Source: Candidatus Bathyarchaeota archaeon (lineage in GTDB: Archaea > Thermoproteota > Bathyarchaeia > Bathyarchaeales > Bathyarchaeaceae). Taken from it: a DNA stretch of 8,451 nucleotides. Within the stretch, counting starts at the first letter, position 1. The number at the start of each line of letters is the position of its first letter. Location of the stretch: NCBI GenBank assembly GCA_020356305.1, contig CP070636.1:1022930-1031380 (forward strand), read 5' to 3'. Both the position numbers and the translations under genes were made by a program. This document shows, piece by piece, positions 6,452-8,451 of the stretch. A model generated the notes under the pieces. It was given only the letters and a program-made list of their open reading frames with translations, did not search any database and had not been told where the DNA came from.

Positions 6452-6459
6452 ATTTATAA
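6452..6459 (-). promoter_or_regulatory. TATA-like element for gfcR
   Basis: On the minus strand the sequence reads TTATAAAT, a good archaeal TATA match. It is about 70 nt before the gfcR ATG, implying a start near 6428-6432 and a leader of roughly 45 nt. Confidence 0.45.
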
Positions 6460-6690
6460 TTTGCGTCTACTTTGTAAAGCTTCAAACCACTCTAGTCACA
6501 AAAAAAGTCGCGCACACCTCGAAGACTGACGAGCTTAGTCTCATTGTCTCTTCTTCTATCTTCCACTGGCACTATTGTTTTCTGTGACTCCGCCCTCTAA
6601 GTCCGAAAGATAAATCGTTATTCCACAGGAGGTAAGAAATTAAGAAAATTAGTTAAAGAGATAAGGAAGTGTAACAAAAACTTTTCAAGG

Positions 6691-6700
6691 GCCATATAGC
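6691..6700 (+). promoter_or_regulatory. Possible TATA element for tRNA-Arg
   Basis: GCCATATAGC is the best TATA-like sequence upstream of the tRNA. It is centred about 37 nt before the mature 5' end, implying a leader of around 10-14 nt. The match is modest. Confidence 0.3.
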
Positions 6701-6732
6701 TTGCTCCTTTGAGGCCAGTGAACCTTCAATTG

Positions 6733-6824
6733 GGGCCCGTGGCCTAGTTGGATAAGGCGCCGGCCTTCTACTGAGGAAGGGAGAAAGCCGGAGATCCGGG
6801 GTTCAAATCCCCGCGGGCCCGCCA
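6733..6824 (+). tRNA. tRNA-Arg (anticodon UCU) with a 15-nt canonical intron and encoded CCA
   Basis: A full cloverleaf can be drawn. Acceptor GGGCCCG (6733-6739) pairs with CGGGCCC (6814-6820). The D stem is GCCT (6742-6745) with AGGC (6755-6758), and the loop keeps A14 and G18G19. The anticodon stem CCGGC (6760-6764) pairs with GCCGG (6787-6791). The T stem CGGGG/CCCCG encloses TTCAAAT (6802-6808). The discriminator is G6821, and CCA is encoded at 6822-6824. Anticodon TCT at 6767-6769 reads AGA/AGG arginine codons. All stems pair without mismatch once 15 nt after A37 are removed, so the gene looks functional but needs splicing by an EndA-type enzyme. Confidence 0.96.
6771..6785 (+). other. 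tRNA intron (position 37/38) forming a bulge-helix-bulge
   Basis: The intron CTGAGGAAGGGAGAA lies between A37 (6770) and A38 (6786). Exon CTTC (6765-6768) can pair with intron GGAG (6780-6783) as a 4-bp central helix containing one G-U. This leaves 3-nt bulges on both sides (T6769-A-C6771 and A6784-A-A6786). The anticodon stem forms the outer helix. This is the canonical bulge-helix-bulge register, with each cut after the second bulge nucleotide. The loop beyond the central helix is short and has no strong inner helix. Confidence 0.85.
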
Positions 6825-6825
6825 C

Positions 6826-6830
6826 TTTTT
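6826..6830 (+). terminator. Oligo-T terminator after tRNA-Arg
   Basis: TTTTT begins two bases after the encoded CCA. Short T-runs like this commonly end archaeal tRNA transcripts. No hairpin is seen. Confidence 0.5.
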
Positions 6831-6989
6831 GTCTCTATCTAACACGCAATTGAAAGAACTGAAAACCAGAACTGTTTTTCGAGGTTATCTTCGGCTCCTG
6901 AGAGGCGCTTTGTTGGCAGATATTCACTTGAAAAATGTAGCATGCTTTTGTGTTGTGGCACGCCGCTTTTGAGATCCCGGCTAGAAAAG

Positions 6990-7805
6990 TTATTTTTTGC
7001 TTTTGAGAAACTCTTTTCTCATAACTCCGGGGAGTGGCGGCAATATTTTTTCTTCTTCAAATCTCTTCTTTGTCAATTCCGTAATTTGCGACTTTATGAA
7101 TTCTTCGTTTTCAGGTTCATTAACCCAGAACAAAGATTCTATCTCTGTAGTCCATTCTTTACTTCGCACAACAAATCGGATTTCTCTTCTTTTCTTTTGA
7201 TCTACGATAACGTTTGGGTGCTTCTTGACAACGCTTTCGATAACCTTTTTAGCTTTTTCAATTTCAAAAATGTGGTCAACGTAAAAAATGATTGATGCTA
7301 CGGCCTCTTTTTTGCCCCCAGTGAGATTGATTATATCCTGTTTCAACAGCATGGAATTTGGTATTATAATCTCGTTCTTGTCATATGTCTCCAGCTTGGT
7401 CGTTCTCAGGCTTATATCCGTGACCACACCCTTCAATTTCCCAACGCTTATCACATCGCCAATTCTGTAGGTCTTTCCAGAGATTATCAATAGACCTGCA
7501 ACCCAATTTTCAATTATGTCCTTCAGCCCAAAACCAATTATCAGAGCCCCAATACCTAAGCCAGCAAGCAGCCCTGTAACATCAATATCGGCCGCCCACA
7601 AAATCAAAATAGCTGCTGCAGAATAGACAATCAGCTGAAAGAATCGTTGAATGTGAACAAGACGTCCTTTCTTAACCTTGACCTTCTTTTCAGCAACCCG
7701 TAGGAAACGACTGAAGATCGCTACCAATATGAAGCTGGCTAGTATTATCACAACAACCTGTGCGATCAGAAAGAGAAGATTCAAATCTAACAGCAAATCA
7801 ACCAT
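6990..7805 (-). CDS. mscS: MscS-family small mechanosensitive ion channel
   Basis: A 271-residue inner-membrane channel that opens under membrane tension to release solutes during osmotic downshock. There are three membrane helices, at about 8-32, 50-72 and 77-104. The last is the glycine/alanine-patterned pore helix GLLAGLGIGALIIGFGLKD. The family beta-domain follows (about 116-151), with GDVISVGKLKGVVTDISLR and NEIIIPNS, then the alpha/beta C-terminal domain ending in a Lys-rich tail. The length is usual for minimal MscS. ATG 7805 has only a weak upstream AGGG at unusual spacing; a TATA-like GCTTATCT on the minus strand near 7846-7853 would give a short leader. It converges on the tRNA across 165 nt and lies 123 nt after the leucyl-tRNA synthetase fragment. 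The 6825-6989 gap shows no further gene. Confidence 0.93.
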   Translation of the reverse strand: MVDLLLDLNLLFLIAQVVVIILASFILVAIFSRFLRVAEKKVKVKKGRLVHIQRFFQLIVYSAAAILILWAADIDVTGLLAGLGIGALIIGFGLKDIIENWVAGLLIISGKTYRIGDVISVGKLKGVVTDISLRTTKLETYDKNEIIIPNSMLLKQDIINLTGGKKEAVASIIFYVDHIFEIEKAKKVIESVVKKHPNVIVDQKKRREIRFVVRSKEWTTEIESLFWVNEPENEEFIKSQITELTKKRFEEEKILPPLPGVMRKEFLKSKK

Positions 7806-7845
7806 AGGTTGGCTACCCTGTCATATTTCCAAGCCTTCACAAGAT

Positions 7846-7853
7846 AAGCATTT
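7846..7853 (-). promoter_or_regulatory. Possible TATA element for mscS
   Basis: On the minus strand GCTTATCT follows an A-rich stretch (GAAAAAT) about 41-48 nt before the ATG. This suits initiation near 7824 and a leader of about 20 nt. A second AT-rich candidate, TTATACAC, lies near 7890-7897. Confidence 0.3.
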
Positions 7854-7928
7854 TTCCTGAACTCGCGCGCGTATCATCGTCAGTGTGTATAATGACAGAG
7901 TTTTGGGAATAGCTTGAATAGGTTCTTT

Positions 7929-8351
7929 CTATTCGATGTAAATGGCGGGGCGATACGGTCTGGCTAGTTCAGCTTTTTTCTTAGGGTCGTGGCGTTGCGG
8001 GGCTTCTTCGGAATAAACATGGACCTCCGCGTCGAGTTCCTTTTGGAAGAAGCTCTCCGCCTCTATCAATGTCTTGAATTCGTCGACGCTTCCTGTCTCA
8101 AGCTGTAAATTCTTTTTGTCATCAGGCATCTGGTTAACTTCAACGACGATTTGGGAAGCAAATCTCGAAACCTTTTTCGCTATTCTCCTCAAGTCTGTAT
8201 GGGCCATCAGTTCTTTCATCAAGTCCTTCAAGCTGATCCTCGTAGAAAAAGACCTTTTCAGCGCCATCAAATAGATCTTCCATTTCCAAGGCGCCGCAAC
8301 ATAATAGTTGATTCTCTCTGGGGCGATTCTCGTTGCCTTGATGATGGGCAA
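7929..8351 (-). pseudogene. leuS: C-terminal fragment of archaeal leucyl-tRNA synthetase
   Basis: The 140 codons match the extreme C-terminus of archaeal LeuRS, a roughly 950-residue class I synthetase. Visible traits are the aromatic Y-V-A-x-P-W-K-W-K segment (residues 17-25), a helical tRNA-binding region (about 35-110) and the characteristic ending RPYRPAIYIE at 131-140. The catalytic HIGH/KMSKS core, the editing domain and the anticodon-binding helices are absent. Upstream the frame closes at a TAA at 8358-8360; the only start is TTG 8351, without a Shine-Dalgarno. The preceding DNA encodes a sugar epimerase N-terminus in another frame. It is therefore a truncated remnant or an assembly chimera. 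A genuinely split LeuRS with a separate small subunit is possible but unsupported. The normal stop is present, so the 3' half of the gene looks undamaged. Confidence 0.75.
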
Positions 8352-8451
8352 TATTCTTTAGGCGTCCGGTGTCAAGGTTATCAACGACCATGACCTCAAA
8401 ACCTTCGTTGAGAAGTCGGTCTACGAGGTGGCTACCAATAAAGCCAGCACC
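8328..8451 (-). pseudogene. N-terminal fragment of NAD-dependent sugar epimerase/dehydratase (UDP-glucose 4-epimerase type)
   Basis: Reading inward from the right edge on the minus strand gives [17 protein letters not shown], the Rossmann GxxGxxG NAD-binding motif. [18 protein letters not shown] follows, the second strand with the conserved Asp that holds the NAD ribose. The similarity stops around 8328-8340, after GNEN, where such enzymes should continue with a F-x-x-x-x-G-D-I strand. Beyond that the frame stays open to a stop at 8140 but only shadows the LeuRS frame. The first few residues, and any upstream context, lie beyond the edge. About 40 of an expected 300 residues are present, so the fragment cannot be active as it stands. 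Confidence 0.72.

Larger units (their letters stand above)
6385..6732. other. 348-nt gene-free region between gfcR and tRNA-Arg
   Basis: No convincing coding region on either strand. The left third holds the gfcR promoter, with its inverted repeat and TATA. The middle (about 6485-6600) is pyrimidine-rich on the plus strand and shows no clear element. At 6604-6615 CGAAAGATAAAT resembles a plus-strand BRE/TATA, and AGGAGGT follows at 6628-6634 with no ATG, GTG or TTG at usable spacing. The right end carries the tRNA promoter. Confidence 0.5.

Noticed and set aside
6931..6935. Minus-strand TTTTT as a terminator for mscS
   Set aside because: A five-base T-run 55 nt past the stop in AT-rich DNA is too weak to call alone.
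6942..7295. 117-codon plus-strand open frame antisense to mscS
   Set aside because: Phe/Ser-rich translation is the expected antisense of Lys/Glu-rich mscS coding; no start signal or motif.
1..8451. Search for CRISPR arrays, transposases, phage genes or a novel multi-gene defence or mobile system
   Set aside because: No repeated spacer-like units, terminal inverted repeats, integrases or clustered unknown genes were seen; nearly all genes belong to recognisable cellular families.

Overview
The window looks like chromosomal DNA of an archaeon. The evidence is a TFIIS/TFS-type zinc-ribbon protein, a compact archaeal tRNA-splicing endonuclease, a GfcR-type HTH-phosphoribosyltransferase regulator, the C-terminus of an archaeal leucyl-tRNA synthetase, and a tRNA-Arg gene with an intron at the canonical 37/38 position. 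The gene set and moderate GC content would fit a TACK-group lineage such as Bathyarchaeia. That placement is inference, since no rRNA or other lineage marker is present.

Layout. Positions 1-50 may hold the tail of an upstream zinc-ribbon gene. At 132-467 (+) lies a TFS-like protein whose catalytic acidic pair is replaced by basic residues. A membrane CPBP-family protease with a C-terminal zinc ribbon follows (about 560-1783, +). It converges, with a 14-nt gap, on a minus-strand run of three genes transcribed in the order mtnA (4846-3809), endA (3764-3198), hisS (3096-1798). A divergent regulatory gap (4847-4967) separates mtnA from a helix-hairpin-helix, FeS-cluster DNA-glycosylase-like gene (4968-5669, +). 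That gene overlaps the 3' end of the convergent gfcR-like regulator (6384-5653, -) by 17 bp. The 348-nt gap 6385-6732 has no gene but contains a likely gfcR promoter with an inverted repeat at the predicted transcription start. Then come tRNA-Arg(UCU) (6733-6824, +), an MscS-type channel (7805-6990, -), and at the right edge a leucyl-tRNA synthetase C-terminal fragment whose 5' end runs directly into the N-terminus of an NAD-dependent sugar epimerase in another frame.

Functional themes. Much of the window concerns RNA and translation: hisS, endA, an intron-containing tRNA that is an EndA-type substrate, a leuS fragment and a transcription-elongation-factor paralogue. MtnA belongs to methionine salvage/ribose-phosphate metabolism, and the GfcR-like protein probably senses PRPP or a nucleotide/sugar phosphate. 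The most notable points are the charge-reversed TFS paralogue, the EndA protein lacking its catalytic histidine, the leuS/epimerase chimera, and the inverted repeat over the gfcR start. I found no CRISPR array, transposase, phage gene or recognisable multi-gene defence system.
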